From Rodentolepis nana (lineage: Eukaryota > Platyhelminthes > Cestoda > Cyclophyllidea > Hymenolepididae), in contig UZAE01012874.1 in assembly GCA_900617975.1 (NCBI GenBank), positions 1 through 19,917 of the forward strand: DNA of 19,917 nt, in the 5' to 3' direction. The notes under the pieces are model-generated. The model made no database searches, was not told where the DNA came from, and saw only the letters and a program-made list of their open reading frames with translations. The position numbers were made by a program, and so were the translations under genes. Every line of letters starts with the position of its first letter. Position 1 is the first letter of the stretch. This document shows, piece after piece, positions 17,369 to 19,917 of the stretch.

Positions 17369-19285
17369 TTGTTGAGGGAGTGAATTAGAATTGGCACTTG
17401 GGATTTATCGGGCTTATACTCTCCCATGTGTAAGGGCTTTTAAATGTTCTGGGATGGTGCTAGTTTGGTTATGGGCCCCGGTTATCACGTGACCCCGCAC
17501 AGCAGGACCTCTTCCATCACGGCCATACTCTATTAATCATACCGCATATCCTTCATTAATAATCTTCATGTGACTGCATGACTGACTGCACATGAATGTC
17601 AAAACTCAGTGAATACTCACGTTGCCATCAAACTGAAAATCACTAAAAATTCAGATCGCTTTTGCGCGTGACTTCGAGTCTCATCCAGAGATTTCTCCCA
17701 TTCATAAGATTTCTTTTATTATCTTGTTTACGAGTGAACTGACTGCTTGGATCTAGGTCGGCACGGCATGAGTCTGTTGAAGTGTTTAATCTTATTTCTC
17801 CCAACTCTAGGAATTCAGAGGGTTTTGAATAAAATATTGTACTAGTTACCTGAAAATTGAAAATTACTTGGATATAACTTGTTTCTCTCAATCATGCATT
17901 ACTTTCTGGTACAGATTAGTTGGATCTTACATCCTCATTTTGGCAAATGTTTGGTCTTATTACAGTGCTCAGAAAATTTTGTTTGTTGGCAGATTTGTCC
18001 CATCTAAAGAGGATCCGATCGCATAAAAGTGGGTCGAACATTGTGCTCTCGTAAGACCTTATATACTGCCTTGAAAATCGTGTTTTCTTTCAAAATGTGT
18101 ATGTGCTACTAAAATGTCTCCGTTTATAGTTCATAATGACACGTGACAACATTGCACCCAAGACCACAAATCCCCTCAGCCAGGGACACATCTTGCTAAG
18201 GTGACTGTTTTGATCAAGTTAACGTGTGAACAGATGTCGCTTTCTTCTCACAGCTGAAATGACTTTCGAGTACCAATCAGCGGCTAAAGTTGCACTTTCA
18301 AGTAGGAGTTCATGTTAATACAACTTTTTCTAAAATTTGATCCTAACGCAATTCACTTGAAATTTTACCAGTCGGTATCTGCGTTCTATGTGATAGCAGT
18401 GGTCATACGTAATGGTTGGTTTAATAGCAAATCGTGGTGACGTTAGTTTTTAAATTTATTCGCCAATAGGATTTGAATAGCCTGTGTTATTTGACAATAA
18501 CATTGTAGTTCCTCAACTTTGAGTCCTATCAACTGGGGAGTTGTGATTGCAATTGTAAATATGCTTTATTTTGTTTACTAAAAGTATACATTGGAGGTGG
18601 GGGGGAGGTCCTTACACGCACATTCGCACTTTTCAGAATATCCTCGCGTGAAATAGATTTCTTTCGCCATTTTAGATAGTGTTCTACACTCATCGGAGTT
18701 ACTCCTTCACTAATTGTAGAAGAACTGCCTGTGCTCACTAGAGTATTTAGCGTAATTGTGTGATCGAGATCATTACTTTTCAGAGATTATTCTTGACCAT
18801 TGTGAACATTTGGGGAACACATGTGCGCATGTCTGTGAATCCGGAATTTCTTCTAGAAGGAGCTATAGAATGCTCTTTTTCATACAAGGGACAAGTTATG
18901 AAAACCCTCCTTGTCTTGTTAGCGCAATTATTATTGATATTATTACTATTGGGCTCTTTTCTTTATAGGTGTGCAAAAATCGAACTAAGAAGTTCTTCTC
19001 CAAGTTGGCTTATTTGAAAGGTCTTGTGATAATCCGTTGTCCCTCCTGTCAATCCCTCCACCTCATTGCCGATAATTTGGGTTGGATCAAGGGGAAGACG
19101 CCTTGGTAAGTCTCACTTTTCTCATTTCAACATTCTGCCTTCCTTCAATGAACTTTCAATTGTTTGTCAATGCTTTTAGGCGAATCGGGGAACAGGCGAA
19201 TCTTCTCCTTCCGCAGTCTATCAAACCGGAAGACTTGGAACTTGAAGCGTCAACGAAGGAGGAGGAGGTGGCGAAGGAGGAATAG
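16960..19285 (+). CDS. DNLZ: DNLZ / Tim15-Zim17-Hep1 mitochondrial zinc-finger HSP70 escort protein (3 exons)
   Basis: Matrix protein that keeps mitochondrial HSP70 soluble and supports import. Exons are 16960-17244, 18969-19105 and 19180-19285 (phases 0 and 2), giving 175 codons plus stop. The zinc finger has C95 and C98 (the CxxC is split by intron 1 between Asn and Val), then C120 and C123. It is followed by 'HLIADNLGW' (127-135), which contains the Asp-Asn-Leu of the DNL family. The exon 1 start '[18 protein letters not shown]', then '[17 protein letters not shown]', is basic, Ser/Thr-rich and free of acidic residues, as in a mitochondrial presequence. The tail is Glu/Lys-rich ('[13 protein letters not shown]'). 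No ATG occurs in frame before 17221, which would leave no presequence, so the start AUG is inferred to come from a spliced leader. Numbering counts that Met as residue 1. Confidence 0.92.
17245..18968 (+). other. DNLZ intron 1
   Basis: This 1724-nt intron runs from AAT|gtaagc to 'tctttatag|GTGTGC'. It contains a G11 tract at 17268-17278 only 23 nt after the donor, a (TG)n repeat and a G-rich patch at 18599-18607. No gene was recognised on either strand. Confidence 0.8.
17336..17367 (+). repeat. (TG)16 microsatellite
   Basis: Sixteen uninterrupted TG units in DNLZ intron 1. Confidence 0.95.
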
Positions 19286-19363
19286 AAGGAATGTAAGGAG
19301 GATCTGTAAATAGATGTATTGCTCCCTATTTGTATTCCAGCTTTAATCATTTGGGCTTAAATT

Positions 19364-19369
19364 AATAAA
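19364..19369 (+). terminator. DNLZ poly(A) signal
   Basis: AATAAA 79 nt after the DNLZ stop. Confidence 0.65.
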
Positions 19370-19917
19370 ATTAAGTTCTTCACCCACTTTTGGCCTTGTT
19401 GGGAAGACGCCTTAGCGCCTCTTAGGCTTTAGGTTTTTACTCTCCTATCTTCTAGCTTTCGATACATTGAGACTGACAATGGTAGGGGTCTTCTCCCCTC
19501 CAAGCTCTACAACCAAGAACTTCATGTTGTTGTGGAGATACTGACTGGTGAAGCTTGTCGATTTGCCATCTGTTATTGAAAAATTCTGGAATCTGTTTTC
19601 CTTTCCTTAAAGTGCATTTGAGGTAGAAATAATTCGTAAACAAAAATCAAATTGATATAACTTTGAGATTCGATCTTGCTGTTTGCCAAGTTTTTGAATA
19701 GGCGTTCACGTCCGTGATTTTTGTGCCTTTAGACGCGCAGTTGATTTTAGTTCTAGCTCCTTTTATTAAATTCATGGAATAACGGATGGCGCGAATAGCT
19801 CGGATGTAACTTCAAAAGATAAACGGACAACTCGTGGTGAACAAAAATGCGTTTTGGGTTGTTTGTAGTAGTTATTAAATTTACCGCAATTATTAAAGTT
19901 CCTAATAATAACATAAA
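19370..19917. other. downstream non-coding region
   Basis: No coding region, repeat or RNA gene was recognised after the DNLZ poly(A) signal on either strand. Confidence 0.5.

Overview
The window is eukaryotic nuclear DNA and most likely comes from a flatworm, probably a cestode. It holds intron-split animal genes. Many introns are only 34-43 nt long, and two genes have no AUG of their own but open in frame right after a 3' splice acceptor. That last pattern fits flatworm spliced leaders, which end in AUG. The phylum is inferred from architecture and gene content; no database search was made.

Layout, left to right. At 3-336 there is a broken non-LTR retrotransposon remnant (end of a reverse transcriptase plus the start of an RNase H). 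TOP3B, the RNA/DNA topoisomerase III beta, is on the minus strand at 3049-645: seven exons, 414 codons, with the 3' half outside the window. A 2.1 kb AT-rich divergent spacer follows. CPPED1 (metallophosphatase, two exons) is on plus at 5121-6072. RMND1 (mitochondrial DUF155 protein, nine exons) is on plus at 6285-12849. TBCA (tubulin cofactor A, three exons) is on minus at 13437-13022, tail to tail with RMND1. A TRC8/RNF139-RNF145-like membrane RING E3 ligase is on plus at 14268-16682 (two exons). DNLZ (mitochondrial HSP70 escort zinc finger, three exons) is on plus at 16960-19285.

The most notable observation concerns two same-strand pairs, CPPED1->RMND1 (212 nt from stop to acceptor) and RING ligase->DNLZ (277 nt). 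Both look like bicistronic units resolved by spliced-leader trans-splicing. In each, the downstream gene encodes a mitochondrial protein. Its presequence starts in frame immediately after an AG acceptor, and no in-frame AUG lies between that acceptor and the presequence. The leader's terminal AUG would supply the start codon, so ordinary gene prediction would probably clip both presequences.

Other notable structure: a perfect 12-bp stem inside RMND1's presequence codons, three further inverted repeats in RMND1 introns (one of 14 bp with a 2-nt centre), overlapping RMND1/TBCA 3' ends, and repeated poly-G/poly-C tracts, two of which contain an N. All exon boundaries were set by hand from GT/AG sites, reading phase and remembered similarity to human orthologues; no transcript evidence was available.
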